Of a stretch of 64,000 bases of DNA, positions 47,030-61,102 are shown piece by piece. The DNA is from Rosellinia necatrix (lineage: Eukaryota > Ascomycota > Sordariomycetes > Xylariales > Xylariaceae), in the NCBI GenBank assembly GCA_021209875.1, contig JAGYVD010000002.1, forward strand, positions 1,550,001-1,614,000. The letters run 5' to 3'. The notes beneath the pieces were generated by a model. That model saw only the letters and a program-made list of their open reading frames with translations, made no database searches and was not told where the DNA came from. A program made the translations under genes and the position numbers. How positions within the stretch are numbered: position 1 is the first letter of the stretch; each line of letters starts with the position of its first letter.

Positions 47030-48635
47030 ATGGCGGTGCCCCATGTCGGAGGTGTCATCCGTCCCCTCTCTGCTGCCACCAAGCGGATAGCCGTGTCCTC
47101 TCCAGCGTCCCGGACCACCGCCCTGGCATTAACCGGCAGAGCAGCCGCTTCGAGCGTCAGGATGGCGTCTACCTTCATCAGCGGCGAGCCCGAGGGCCCG
47201 GTCGTGAAGACCGAGATACCTGGTCCCAATTCCCGGGCCGCCATTGCCAGGCTTGACAAGGTCTTTGACACCCGGAGCCTGAACATGCTTGTCGACTACA
47301 CGAAGAGCAAAGGCAATTATCTTGTGGATCCCGATGGCAACACATTGCTTGACGTGTAAGTCTCGCCCCCGCGGTAGACGTCCGTCGTGAAAACTCGCGA
47401 GTTGCATTGAATTGACATCGGTGCCAAGATACGCTCAAATTGCATCGATACCTGTCGGCTACAACAACCCGGCTTTGAAGAAGATCGCGGAGAGTCCTGA
47501 GATGGCTACTGCCATAATCAATCGCCCGGCGCTCGGCAACTTCCCTTCGCACAATTGGGCTGACGTCCTAGAGAGCGGTATCCTCAAAGTGGCACCCCCT
47601 GGACTCAACCAGGTCTTCACGGCAATGGCCGGATCAGATGCCAACGAGACGGCATACAAAGCCGCCTTCATGTGGCGGCGCCAGAAAGAGCGAGGCGGCC
47701 CCAACGTCGAGTTCACGGAGGACGAGCTAGCGTCGTCCATGAACAACCAGAGCCCTGGCGCGTCGCAGCTCTCTATTCTGAGCTTCAAGACCGCTTTCCA
47801 CGGCCGCCTGTTCGGCTCGCTGTCAACGACGCGGTCCAAGCCTATCCACAAGATAGATATCCCGGCTTTCGACTGGCCCCAGGCCACGTTCCCCCAACTC
47901 AAGTACCCCCTGGAAGAGCACGTAGAGGAGAACGCCAAGGCAGAGGCCGATTCGCTCGCTGAGGTTGAGCATCTGATCAAGAATTACCACGTACCCCCCT
48001 GCGCCGTGGTAGTGGAGCCCATCCAATCCGAGGGTGGAGACAACCACGCCTCCCCCGCATTCTTCCGGGGTCTGCGGGAGGTCACCAAGAAGCACGGCGT
48101 GCTGCTGATTGTCGACGAGGTGCAGACCGGCGTCGGCGCCACCGGCAAGTTCTGGGCACACGAGCACTGGGACCTGCCCACGCCGCCGGACATGGTAACG
48201 TTCAGCAAGAAGGCCCAGACGGCCGGCTACTATTTCGGCGACCCGTCGCTGCGCCCCAACAAACCGTACCGCCAATTCAACACGTGGATGGGCGACCCGG
48301 CCCGCGCCCTCCTCTTCCGCGGCATCATCGACGAGATCGAGCGCCTCAACCTCGTCGAGCACACGGCCAAGGTCGGCGACTACCTCTTCGGCAAGCTTGA
48401 GGCCCTCGCCCGCAAGTACCCGGGCCAGCTCGATAACCTCCGCGGCAAGGGCCAGGGCACCTTCATCGCCTTCGACAATCCCAACCGCGACGAGTTCCTC
48501 GTCAAGGCCAAGAAGTTCGGCATCAACATTGGCGGCAGCGGCGCCACCGCCGTCCGCCTGCGTCCCATGCTCATCTTCGAGAAGTCCCACGCCGACCTCC
48601 TGCTCGCCGCCATAGAGAAGATTGTGTCCAGCTAA
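47030..48635 (+). CDS. gatA: 4-aminobutyrate aminotransferase (GABA transaminase)
   Basis: Two exons (47030-47355 and 47429-48635) joined in phase 2 across a 73-base GTAAGT...CAAG intron give 510 aa. The enzyme transfers the amino group of GABA to 2-oxoglutarate, yielding succinate semialdehyde and glutamate in the GABA shunt. It belongs to class-III PLP aminotransferases. Visible features are YAQIASIPVGYNNP at 110-123, a cofactor-loop segment GSDANETAYKAAF at about 177-189, EPIQSEGGDNHAS at 305-317, LIVDEVQTGVGATGKFW at 335-351 with the PLP-ring Asp338, and FSKKAQTAGYYFGD around Lys369/Lys370, the Schiff-base lysine being expected to be the second. The N-terminus (1-45) is Arg/Ala/Ser-rich and may be a mitochondrial presequence. 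The start is the first in-frame ATG (AAAGATGG). Fungal homologues are 470-500 aa, so length is normal. Confidence 0.95.
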
Positions 48636-50028
48636 AAGACACAGGGATGGAGAATGAACAAAATAATAATTTTTTTTTTCTCGGAGATTTCCCCCCTTCA
48701 CCCCCTCTCGTTTGGGCTATGGATGGTTATGCGTTTCAGGCTAAGCTAGGCTAGGCTGGGAAAGCCGTGGTTTTTTTTTTTCTTTTTCCGGACAGGACTT
48801 GGCTTATGGGGAGGGGAAGGGGGCATGGATATGCGTGAACCACGCGGTCCCCACTACCCACAACATTATCTTACTACCACTAAGGGATAGATACGAAATA
48901 GGCATACTTTAGAAGGGGTCGTGGGAAATCATCTTACCCACAAACCCCGGGGGTGACTGACTGGATATAGCAATACCGAGACAGGGAGAAAGGTCTGATG
49001 GCGAACCTGGGCATGGGTCTTCGCCTAATGAATAAATTATCAAAATATGTTGCTATGACCTGATTTTATCTCCTATCTCGCTCGCCAGGTGGTGTGTTGT
49101 ATGCTGGTATGTTTACATATTACACCGAGACTTGGTCACGTATTATGCGTCTGTGGCATTTATGATCCCCGCTGCTCGTTATGTACAGTAGTTGATCAGC
49201 AACGACCTCAGCCCACTAGATACGCAATACGCGACGCGACCCTGCACGGGGGGCGGGGGCGGTATGTAATGCAAAGTCCTCGAGAGATCCGCCTCCCTCC
49301 CTCCCTCTCTCTCTCTCTCTTTCTCTCTTCCCCACACGCGGATTTTCCTCTTCTTTTTCGAGGAAACCCCTCTACTCCCTCCCCCCCCTAAAAAAGCGTT
49401 TCTAAGCGCCCATCGCGCGGCTAGCTCGACGAAACCTTAGAGAATATGAGGGCCCCGTCGTCGAGGGAATAGGGAAACATGTCCGCTGGTTAGCCGCCGC
49501 TTGATATGATTGGTATTCGCGAAGGGAAAAAAAAACCGTTCCCTGCTCTCCGGGGTCCGTTTCGTCGCGCCGTTGCCGGTTTAACATCGTGGTGGATAAT
49601 AAAAATAAAAAAAAACCTTTGGTACTACTGACCCTTATGGTCAGGGAGCAAGCGAAAGCTTTTTTTTGGGGGGTGTGGGGGAAAGGGCGACGCGGGGCGT
49701 ATGCATAATTTGATCCGCAAAAGGAGTATGTAGTACATGAATGGCTGAGTATGTGATGTATGAAGTGATATATGTAGTGGCAGGTAAGTAATCGTGCCGC
49801 AACAAAAATGATGTGTGCGGCAATTTCATAAACGCCGGAAACCTGGGGATCACGGTGAAATCGGGATGGGACAGCGAAATCATTATCCTTCCATTGTGGG
49901 AAAACGCAGCCGAGAAAGCCAGGCGCTTGGAACCAGCCGTAGGAGACAAAATAAGCAATTATATAATATAAAGGGGCAGGATAGACGAGCGTGCCCCGTT
50001 AAAGTATGCCGACTGCATGGCTGATGGC
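48636..50028. other. Convergent intergenic region, GABA transaminase / SET2
   Basis: About 1.4 kb of facing 3' flanks. It holds T-runs near 48670 and 48770, a CT tract at 49291-49328, a C-run near 49380 and A-runs near 49528 and 49605. No coding sequence is supported. Confidence 0.6.
49291..49328. repeat. (CCCT)n(CT)n pyrimidine microsatellite
   Basis: CCTCCCTC units run into about eight CT units. It is intergenic. Confidence 0.85.
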
Positions 50029-52901
50029 TTAGTGGGTCATAACACTCGTCGCCTCATTATTGAGTCCACCTCTCTGAAATTCAAGCATGTTAAGCTCGTT
50101 TTCCCTCTCTAAGGCGGCCTCCGCCTCTCGTAGCCTCTGCCGTTCTTCTTCCTCCTGCCCCTGCTGGAGTAAAGCTACGTGTTGCTCTTCGAGAGCGGTC
50201 TCTTCCTCTGCCATGACAGAGTCGAACGCATCCTCACCGTCCGGGGGCGGAGGCGGCGGAGGTGGAGGTGGACTAGGCTCGTCATCCTCGCTCTCCTTGA
50301 GTCGCTTGAGGAAAGGGCTTTCGGACGGGGTTGGGTGGGGGGATCCCATGGGATCATCGTTACGCTTTCTCTTGAGATCAGCGCTGGCAGGCGTTGCCCC
50401 CGCTTCCTCGTCATCGGTCATAGCGACGTCCCCATTCTCCCTATTCACGGCGGTCTCAATAGGAGTGTCACGTGCATTGATGACTAGCTGTGAATTCTTC
50501 GAGTTATCACTCCCCGAGGCGCGCCCTACTTTCTTTTTCTCGTGTTCCTGGTACTTTTGGACGGCACGGTCGAGAAATTCTTTGACGTAGATTTTAACTT
50601 TCCTCTCTTGCTTCTCGGTGATTGAAGTAGGGTTGTCAACGCGATTGTTTTTATAATCCGAATTTACGAGCTTCTTGCTGATCTCCTTGGCGAACTTTTT
50701 TAACTCTTCTTTCGGGAGCTTGTGGCGAAACTTGTCGAGGACATATTTAACGTGAGGAAATAGCTGTTATAGGTTAGCACACCACGAAAATGACAAGACG
50801 GAGACAGGGGGTAATTGCGCACAGTATTCTCGTAAATCTTCATTTGTTTTTCGATCGGTAAAGAGCGCCACTTCTCTTGCTTAGTCTCCTGTGTAGGGGT
50901 GCTGGCTGGCTGTGGGGTTTGTGAAGCGGAGCGACCCGGGGCAATTCCAGGTTTCGTCAGCGAGTCAATGATATCCTGTAGAGTCTTTTGTTCCTGTTGC
51001 GCCTTGGAGGGGCCGTTGGATTGCAGCGGGGCGGCATCTGGTGCAGGCGCTGTTGGCCTCTGCCAAGTCGTGTCGCCGGTCTTGGTGTAATAGTATAAAC
51101 TGCCACGCTCATCACTTGTAGCGAACCACCCCGCAGGAAGGGGAGGAGGCGCAGGGCGATTCCGACGCGGGAAGCTATTGAAGAAGTTGGGGTTTCGCTG
51201 GGGAACATTGCTTCGCGGGCCTTTGGGAGTATTGGTCGGCAATGTGGCCGTGGGCTTCAGCGGCTCTTCTGGACGGGCACCACGGCGCTCCTCGAAGGAA
51301 TTAACAAGCTGCGAGGCCTGGCTTGACGGTGCATTAGGGTCTAATTTCTTCCGGGGTATTCTGTAGGCGATCTCCAGCTTGCTCCATTCGTCGAGCAGTC
51401 GTGCCGACTCGGTGGCAACGTCCTCGTGTTCCGACTCGATCAGAGGTTGGATGGTGGATTCGATTTTGGAATCCACGATCTTATTCTTCGTCAAACGTGG
51501 GAATTGGTAGAGAATATCTAGGACCTGGAGGACGACGTTGTTGTCCTGAATGAAAGTGTTGAGCACGGTCTTCAGGATTTGGTATCCGTGCATTTGCACT
51601 ACCCGATTGCGGACCCTATCATCGTCGCTCCGCTGGATACGCTGCAATAATTTGACGGCAATCCACTTCTCCTTACACTGCATGAGTGTGGCCATGACCT
51701 TAGTGACCCCCTTTTCGTCGAGACTGCGAGCCTGCACGCTGTTCACGTAATCCTCATCGTCCTCGCTGATTTTCTTCTTCCGTGGTTTCTTGGCGACAGC
51801 GGTATCCCAGCCGTCGCTATCGTCGATGCCTAGGGCTTCGATAGTTGCATCAGGGAGTTTGGTCGCCCGCTCCGTCTGAGTCTTGCCTCCGATAAAACCG
51901 ATGCAATTAGGCTCGCCACAGTAACAGGGTTGAGGGTCTGCACCGTATCGGTCGACATTGTAGTTGAACACTAATTCCTCGCCGAGCTGAATTCTCCGCC
52001 CGGCAAAAATCCCCATGCGCAACTTGTTGCCAACCACCCATTTGTCCACGTAGCAGTTGGGGTTACAGGAGTGGTTGCAGAAGCGGCCAAGGTTACCTTT
52101 TTTAGTGGCATCTACAAATTCGTTTTTGGTCAGCGACATGAAATAGAAGTGCCGAATGCCCTCCTTGTCGTATTGAATTGCGCGTCGACGAAATGTAGGC
52201 TCGTTGATGACCTCGCCAATGTACTCGAAAATGAACTCGTGCGCCTGGAGGTCCGTGTCCGCACGGAGGCCAAACCCCTTTTTTTCTGTCTTGATGACGG
52301 AAACATTGGCGTACTGTTTGCGTTGGAACCTTTGATTCTGGCATTCATTCCCGCAGTTGCAGTTGCTGTCGACGCACTCCATCTTGGTAGCCCGATTGAT
52401 ACAGTCAGAGTCTTCGCCGCAGGCATGGTTCGTACCATCGCCTAGAACGAGCATCATGGGTTAGTACTCCACAGGTTCGGGATCACCAGTATAGACAGGG
52501 CACCTACGCCATTCTTCGCTGCAGTCGCAATCCAACGAGTCGTGATCTGTCGAGCCAAGCGCCTTGGAGCCGTACAGACAATCAGGTATCACCTGAAAGT
52601 GCTCGCAGGACTCACTAGTTACATCCGGCAAGTCCGTGAGGAGATTGGTAGGTCGTGGTGGTTTCTGTGAGGCCTTGCGCGAAACTTTCGGGAGTTGGAT
52701 GCCGTCGGGAGTCGACGCACTGTCACTACGGGCCTTGGGGTCGTCAGGCGACAGGCTTCCGAGCCGGGAGTTTTTGCTGTCATTAGGTGTTGAAGCCGTG
52801 CTATCGACCTCCTTCTTAATCGCCGTAGCGGATGTGGGACCCAGACTCGTGTCCACCTTAAGGCTTTCCAAGCCATCGTTGAGATGATCCTCTTCCTCCA
52901 T
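50029..52901 (-). CDS. set2: Histone-lysine N-methyltransferase Set2 (H3K36)
   Basis: Three exons (52901-52508, 52441-50823, 50763-50029) give 915 aa. Introns are 66 and 59 bases; the first has GTAGGT and TACTAAC. Set2 methylates H3K36 during transcription elongation while bound to phosphorylated RNA polymerase II. Order: Ser/Asp-rich N-terminus; AWS at about 121-171 with its cysteine set; SET at 172-294 including NHSCNP at 254-259 and the substrate/cofactor region [12 protein letters not shown]; post-[13 protein letters not shown] at 304-313; a helical middle region at about 370-490; WW domain at about 565-594 (W570, W591); and SRI domain at about 655-750, split by the second intron. The C-terminal part has an unbroken run of about eleven prolines and an acidic Glu/Gln-rich end. 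The start ATG at 52901 is the first in frame, with GAAATGG context. All catalytic motifs are intact. Confidence 0.95.
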
Positions 52902-54220
52902 TTCGGCGGTCGGCAGATGATGTCGGGGAAATGCAGACCTCGAAACGTGGCGGGGATCCTGCGGACGGAGAGGCCACCAGTCGACGGTGCAGGGCAGCTC
53001 GCGTGCCACTGGGTAGGGTTGAAAGGCTAGTTCTAATCGATCGATGCAGCGTCAAAAGACAGCGCCGATGGTGCAATGATAAGCGCTCCGCGAGGGCATG
53101 GGCAGGGAGGGCGCGGTAGAACCAGGAGGGAGGGACAAGGGGAGGGACAAGAGGAGAGGGACAAGAGGCGCCGGATGGGAGCCAGCCGGCGAGTGACTGC
53201 AGTGGGAGAGAGGCGGTCGGAGGAAGGGCCCGGAGCTGGCAGGAGAGGAGTGATAGGGCAGAGGAGGCGGGATGGTGAAAGAATGAGAGCGCCGAACAGA
53301 TGACGGGGACTAGCTGGCGGCTGAAGTTTGTGACATTGCCGGCCGATAGACGTGCCAATTGCAATGAATTGAATTGTCAACGGTAGCCGCCGTCACCCAG
53401 AGGAAACCAAGATGTATTCCCTGTGCCAGCACTCGGTCGGTGCGTTGCTTTTGCTGGCGCGTGGTTGAGCAGAAGAGAAAAAGACGACGGGATGCAACGC
53501 GAATCCGTTGTCGCAAAAAAAGGTCAGGTCCTCTAGGTACCTATGTAGGCCAGGCAGGTACCTGTAGTGGATGGGTACTTGGATGTTGGTGCGTGTTGTG
53601 AAGGGCCATGGGGGCGTTAACGGGGGTGCCCAATGGCCTGACCATTGGCCGCCGTTCACCCCAGGGCGACCAGCCGACACATGTAGGCAGAGCAGCATGG
53701 CAAGTAGCTGCTGTACCTAGACTACCCCGGTACTTATTTGAACACACTTCCAAGCCCTGAGTCTGCCTCAGGTTTTGGAGCCAGACAACTCCCGGTCTAT
53801 ACAAACCCTTTGGATGTGCATATAACGTTTAATAAATATCTAGTAGGCACCTAACAGGTATGCACCTTCGGCTGTGTGGGGACCCCGCAGTAACCCACCT
53901 ACTCGTTTAGGTAAGCACTGGTCTAACCTGGGGCCAGCTCGTGAGCCTTTGGGCAGAAGAGAGACCAAGTTGCATCTTAGTAGGTAGGTAAGGTAGGTAG
54001 ATATTTAAAGACAATTGATCATCACTATACCTAGTCACCATACATGACAGCCAATAGTAGTTTATTAGCTCGCCACTAAATGGTCTTGGGAACCTTATGT
54101 TTGTAGATGTCACGGAAAAGATGAAAGGTATCCAATCGTAAGGTAGCAGCAAGTCATGGGCCCAAGGTCTACCCTATCGTCAGTCTTCGCACACACCTTG
54201 GGAGGTATACTTATGGGGGG

Positions 54221-54252
54221 TTTTTTTTTCCAAAAAAAAAAAAAAAAAAAAA
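54221..54252. repeat. Poly-T / poly-A inverted element
   Basis: Nine T, then CC, then about 21 A. The two runs are complementary and could fold as a hairpin with a tiny loop, or form a cruciform-prone site. Confidence 0.85.
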
Positions 54253-56433
54253 TTCCAGCTTATATTTTGTCATTCAACTCTAATTCGCAAACTATTCATA
54301 CGAGCGACCCATTTGGGGTTTGGCTAAGACGTGATTGAATGTATATTGTTGAATCTACCTAGCAAGAGGTAGGTAGGTCCCTTAGTAATGGTGATGGCTC
54401 AAGGTTAGAGACGTTAGCAACAGACAAGGACAAGGCCGTGGAGTTTTGAAGGGGAATTCGATGCAACTATCAAACACGCGCTTTTTAACCTAGGCTAAGT
54501 ATCAAACTCAATTACCACCCGCGGTCACTCATTGTTACATCATTATTTCCGTTGTCTCCTGTCGTGTATATGTTATGGGTGCCCAACGATGCTAGGAGCA
54601 ATGATCATACTCGCATCGTGCTTTATAGGCATATTCCTTACCCTGGTGATTGTCGAGAAAAGTCGAGTCCAGATGCCGATCCTAGACATTGAAGAGGAAG
54701 GAGGATGAGAATAGCACAGTGTGCTTGTGCCGGTAGATTTTAGTTCTTTGTAATGCCGTAGGGGCTGCTTGATTGATTGGATGTCTTGGTTGGCAAGAAG
54801 GGATATAGCGGGAAAACGGGATCGTAACGGGCGCAACGGGTGCAACGGGCATAGGATGCGCCAGACCTTATGATATGTACGGGGTGTTGCAATGATACTC
54901 TGATGCAGCGTGTCGGCCCGCGTCGCCTCGAAAACGCCTGGACCGGCAACTGTACATGGACAAGGCCGACTAAGCACCCGATCCAACAGCTAATTCGGCG
55001 CGGCGTTGTCGTGATCCCTTGCCGACACCACACACAAGGGTGGCTGCGCTTGCGTCAAGGACACCAGTAGTAAAAGGCTAGGTATGAGGCATTGTACATG
55101 CCAGTGGACCCTATGGGGAGGTGCCAACTCATGCCAGCTCAACATGCATAGACAGATCTTGAATTTTCGGCGAAAAGGCGGTATGAGTGTGAGTTGGCAT
55201 TAGCTACGAATATATATAGGGGGAGGGAGTCCGAGGTTGTGGGTGTCCTTGGTGCTCGCACCGAAATTCTTCGAAACCGAACCGTTTCCACGATCCTGTT
55301 GATCGTAGAGAACTTGCGCCACAGATGCATTTATTACTTGTAGCAGCAATGAAGTGCGAGATGGGGTCGCTACCAAGATAATTCCTGCGGCTCGAGTCCT
55401 TGTCAGACGACGAACTCGTGATCTGTGCTTATTTCCCCCACTGGGAGAACATTTCGCGGAGGCGCTCCTAGAGGCCTGATTGGCGAGTGCCCAGTGAATG
55501 TCGGCCACTCAGACCGTCACCGCTCGCAACTCAGGAGATGGAGAGGCTGCAACGCCAGCGAAGCAGCGAAACCGTGGCCAATAAGAGTTACCAGTTACTC
55601 GTCCTCGATTCGGCGTCCGTGGTTGGGCAGAGAGGCTAACGGTTACTCAGACCACCTTATTCAGTCGGCTTCTCGTGCGCTGGCGGGTGGTAATACTCCG
55701 TATTACATATGCCACCTTCTAGCACGTCTTAGGCTCCCACCACCATACACCAAGGAACTTTCGCATGCTGGGTCGAGGTCATACTCCCTAAGCGGTATGG
55801 TGGTGTGGGCAGCTCTGTCTTTAAGGGACCGCGCCTATGGAATCTGGCAATGCTATGGGGAATTGGGCAAAGTCAGGCGGCCCGATTTGTCCAAATGGTC
55901 AGTGGGATTGGCTTACAGGTAGTGAACGTGTGAGGGCGCATCTGCATGGCAAAAGCGGCTGCATCTCGTTGGCCACTCAGCTGCCCGTTGCCGTTCTTGG
56001 TGGTCGCATGATATGCATCTGAGCATGGCTAAGGTTAGGGCAATTATGAATCCTCAGCATATGACACCGACACGTTGCCAGCTGGAAGATGTTCCCGCAA
56101 GCTGCACACCTCTCACGCTTAGAGGGGGGGGGACCTCTCCGATTGACCTGATGGTACCGGTACGGGACTTCCAAGTACTAAGGCGCCCTACTCCTACTCC
56201 ACAGGCGCTGCGCTTCTGCACCTTATGCACCTGCTGCACCTGGGCACTTGGGCACTTGTGCACTTCTGCATCTGTACAGTACTTACATAAGTACTGAGGT
56301 ATGCCGTGGCAGCTGTGCCGTCCCGCGGTAGTCGAATGGTGAAGCTGAATGGTTGAAACCCCGGGTGGTGACTGCTGAATGGGAAATGGGCGATGGAGTG
56401 AGGCAGCTACAGCCATGGAAATCTGGGGTTTGA

Positions 56434-56715
<282 letters not shown>

Positions 56716-56996
56716 TAACTACCACGTCCCATTGCCAGCTAGCACCAGTGCCGGTACCACTCGCTCACTTCGGGAGACCCCGGCCTGGTGGCCTCGTTGT
56801 GTGGACGACCCTTCCTACGAGACATCCGTCTATCTGGATACCCGGTACCTTGGCTCCTGGGTTTCTGGGTTCCCTAGTCCCCTAGTTCTCCGGTTCCTCG
56901 GTTCCTTGAATCTACTTACATACAAACCTATACCTATCTCGCCATCTGGTAGACCACCTAAGCCGGCTTTGTCTCTCTGCCCGGCTCTCCATGTCA

Positions 56997-57024
56997 GTGT
57001 GTGTGTGTGTGTGTGTGCGTGTGC
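56997..57024. repeat. (GT)n microsatellite
   Basis: About eleven GT units with one GC interruption, intergenic. Confidence 0.9.
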
Positions 57025-57944
57025 GGTGTTTAGCCCATCCAGTCGCCCCCGGGGGTGCTTGGTGCTTGGGTTCCCAGAGGATCTAAGCTCTCGAGCTCCA
57101 ATTCTGGGCCCAACTGAGCTGGTAGATCGGTCTTCAAACGCCCTGATCCCTCGGTCAACCTTAGCAATTTTTTCCGTTATTCCACATTGCCTGCCTACCT
57201 ATTCCCCGGAGGCCAACCGCAACAGTCCCAGGCGGCCAAACAACCCAACCAGCAAACCTCGCTCCCACGTTGGTTCACCTGGTCTCGGACCGCGCAGGTG
57301 TCCAATCCTTGCAGGCGCAGCGCGCAACCCTGCGCTATCGACCTTATTATTGCCTACTCCCTACTACCTTGTCAATCCTTTAGCTACCTATCTTGGTACT
57401 GAATAGTGCCCTGCGCGACCCTCAGGTACTCACCCTCTGTTCCGCTCTTAACCCCGTCGTTCTATGCTAGGCAGGTAACTCGACCGGGCCTGCACGACAC
57501 AACGAGTACTCCAAGCCCGGGTGAACCACGTTCGCTTTTCTTCCCTAGGCTCTTCTCGCTAAAGACGCGCGCTTGATCTGTCAACCTGTTGCGCGCGTAT
57601 TGCGACCCTTTGGCGACGATTTTGTACCTTCCTTTATTTTTCCCTACCCCTACCCGGCACTGGCGGAGGCGGCATATCCTTTGCTTGCCTGCTCTGCTTG
57701 CCCGCTTTGCCTCGTCCGTCTTTCTCTCGCATGGGTTGGTCTGCGCCTCGGCGATAGACGACCAGGCGTCTACCACGGCCTGGTTATTTTCACTCAGCCT
57801 CTACCTACATAGAGTTGCCTCCTAGTGACGGTCGATGCTACCTCCAAATCTTACAAATGACTTGCCCGCGACTGTGCTATCGAAGAACTCCTTGTCTCCC
57901 CTGCCTATCGCCGACGGGTTTTTACCAGCAAGAGTATCGCCGCC

Positions 57945-59048
57945 ATGGACACCACGTTCTCCGACGATGAAAAGGTACATTGCTCGGTCCACTCCTATTT
58001 GGCTTTACTAATCATCGTGAACTACAGAGATTCGTCTTGGGCGAAATCATCAAAGTCAGCACGATAAACGTGTCGACGCTGGTGGAATTTATAAGAGCTC
58101 AGAATGTCGTGCCTAACTGGTTTTACATGCAGCTTCCTGTTGGTTTGTACTGACCTTGACAATGCTCTTCCGTGCCAAGCCCTAATGACAACAGGCCGCA
58201 ATTTGAATCAGTGCCATGGGGCGGTAGACAACATGTTCCAGGTCAAGTTCGCCCCGCCAAATATAGGGAATCTCGGGAAACGCAAGTCCCTCGGCGACCT
58301 CAACGACCATCCTACGAAGAGACCAGCAGCCATGGCACCTTTCGAGCCCGCTCTTGCCCCAGTACGACCCCTCCAGCCGCGGCCTTCAATTAGTAACGGT
58401 TACTCGCCTATGGTCCCCATTACGAGCACGCCAAATATATCGGCAACAGGCAGAAAACGTGGACGGCCGTCCAAAGCCGACAAGGAAGCCCAGGCTCAAG
58501 CTCGTGCTGCTTACACGCGGCCTACAGAATACACGCCCATCACGCCTGCCCCTCCGGGTCCTCCCACGGGTCCTCCTCCGGTCCATCCACAGCGAGAATA
58601 TGGATGGTCGCCTGGATACGAGACGGCAGGCACCAGCGTTGATCAAGCCTCGAAAAAGCGCCCCAGAGCAACCGTAATCGATAGTCCACGACAAGTCCGT
58701 GGTTCTTCCCCCCGTCCATCTCCTGCCTCCACGACTGGGACGCCGCGGGCGCCTCCGGAATCCCTGGAACAGATCGAAAGGGCTAACCTGTCTCCCCGTG
58801 CCGTGGATTCGCGATCGCCGCCACTTGCGCCATTGATCCAACCGCATGACCAATCGCAAGCCCATTCTCACATCCTCCCACGGCCGCAAACTTCTCTCGT
58901 CCCGATTCAGCCGTCACAGCGACTTCCACAAGCCTATGAGCCATATAGGGGCCCAGATCCTATTTTCCCGGATAGGGACAGAAGTAGGAGTATGCCCGAT
59001 CAAGTACCCAGAAATGCGTCGGCTTCGCCGGTCGTCAACCGAACGTAA
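57945..59048 (+). CDS. AT-hook protein, conserved fungal, probably nuclear
   Basis: Three exons (57945-57974, 58028-58142, 58195-59048) give 332 aa. Introns are 53 and 52 bases; the second has an unusual GTTTGT donor. The N-terminal about 60 residues (MDTTFSDDEKRFVLGEIIKV ... VPNWFYMQLPVGRNLNQC) form a small helical region seen in other fungal proteins of unknown function. One AT-hook core, GRKRGRPSK, lies at 134-142, suggesting minor-groove binding to A/T-rich DNA. A basic KRKS/KRPAA patch at 77-94 could be a nuclear localisation signal. The rest is Pro/Ser/Thr/Arg-rich and disordered. The start has a CGCCGCCATGG context, and exon 1 codes only ten residues. The role (transcription or chromatin) is inferred from the AT-hook alone. 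Confidence 0.8.
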
Positions 59049-61102
59049 TACAAATATGTGGTGGAAATGGTGTTCCCTCAGTTTCGGCATCATTGTTTGG
59101 CCCCGCCCATATCCAATGACCAGGGATTTTGCGGCAATTCGAGGCCTTTGGGTCTGCTCGATTTTCGGTTTTTATTTGGGGGATAGTTCCCACGGCCGAT
59201 ATCTGGTGTTGTATCATACCTAGCCAGCGTTTTTCGATTTCACCTGATGGACGGCCATTGGTTTTGTGGAATAACACGGTTTTCCTACCTGTGGGCCATA
59301 TTTGGTGGTTGGTGGTTGGTGGTTGGTGTCTAAACGTCACGCACGATTGTACGATGCGACTTGATCAAATTTTTTATATCAAAAGGCGTCTGGCATACGA
59401 ACAACTAGGGAACCTAGAAGCCCTTTTTTATTACGGCATTTACAGGTCTAATTCTCCTCGTCATGCACGGTTGGCGGCATCAACTCACACTCCCTAGAGT
59501 CGCCCTTGATATTCATATGTATACTAAGTATGTGTTTAGGGTCTGGGTTATTTAAGTTTGGGGGCAGAGAGGCGTTATTATGCGTGTATACGATGGGCAC
59601 GGCCGTTGGCGGCCAAAGACACGGCCTTTTTTTTGTCTTTTCTTTATTTTCCAGGAATCTTTTACGTACGGTGTTTGCAGTGGTCAAAAATCGATGTAAG
59701 AACGACCGCAGCAATGGCATAAAGGTGGATATACCTCTAGAGCAAATTTCAACTTTTGGGTTGAACCAACCAGTTGGTTTTACACAGCTGATTTTCGCAG
59801 GCATAGGGAGTCTCTGGTATTGCGAATACAGTCTTTACTCAATTTCACGAATTTCTCTATCTGCTATGCCTCGAGGCCATTCCGTCCGGCCGGATGTATT
59901 TTGACGCTCTCAGCATTGATAATCCTGTTGAAAGATCTCGGTCATTGAGGCAAAGTTGGTCAGCTTATCTTCTAGGCTAGGAGACGTAATACATATATGC
60001 AAGGGAACGGAAACAAGACGTTTCGTAAGCACAGGCGCTCTCGGCCATTCTGGGTTTGGTGCACAGGCTTCTGGAAAGGCAATCATCGCAGCAAGATCGA
60101 GTCTGGTAATTTATGCCACCACAAATTGGTCAAAGAGCTATGAGGTTGAACGGCATTTTGAATACACCTCCGCCAACGATCTCAGGCATGTCAACGTCTA
60201 ATAGGGTGTGCCATGATATATACGGCAAAAGGAGGCAGGGGTGTGGGCTTCGTGTTGACCGTAAAGATGCAATCCACATGGACTATAACCCGGCACAAAC
60301 TATTCCCCCCAGTTGTTTATTTCCAGGACCGTTGAAACGCCAAACCCAATCTTCAATAAAACCGGTGAATCAGCCGCGGTCACACGAAGGCGGGCCGCGA
60401 ACAAGCTTATGGAGAAAAGTGGCGGAACAATAGAAGAGGCAATAGCGCTGTTTATTGCTTACCCGATAAAGAGAGTCGGGCCCTTCACCGGTTACACACC
60501 CACGTGTCGTATTCCTTTCTATTTTATTTATTTTTCTAGCCATACACCAGCTACCCTCCCAGACAACACACCAACTAGCAGGCCGGGCCGCGCTTCTGAG
60601 TAACCGGGGTAGGAGGGGAACGGGCGATGGGGAGGCGACAGAGGAAGGCGCCCCGAGACTTGGGGAGCCGGGGTGAACCGCAGCCCTGGGCCAGACTAGC
60701 GACCAATGAGGAATGGATGTGATTCTTCCTCATTGCTACCCTATCCAGGCGGTCCATAGAGGAAGCAGACCTATCACGGATAGGATGCATAGCGGGTCGA
60801 TACGACGCAGGAAAAAGCGTGGGAGGTTGCTGTTGGGCCTTATACCTGTGGGGGTGGATTGGGACGAGATGAGAGGCTCGGGACTTTTTAGAGCGGGAAT
60901 ACTCGAGGAGGGTGTGGAGGAGGGTTGCATTGTTTGACCAGGCCTGGAGCAAGGCTTATGATGTTGCATTGGGTTTTTTTGTGCTGTCTGTGTGCACACT
61001 TTCTCGGCGCCGCCACACCACCACTTCGAGCAGGGCAGGTGTTATACGGTACCTCGAGGTTTGTGGTTCACGGCTGTGCCCCCCTGGGATTCATTCCTCC
61101 TA

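Noticed and set aside
47823..48701. 292-codon frame antisense to GABA transaminase
   Set aside because: Mirror of a GC-rich coding exon with strong third-position bias; no family recognised and the sense strand is clearly the aminotransferase.
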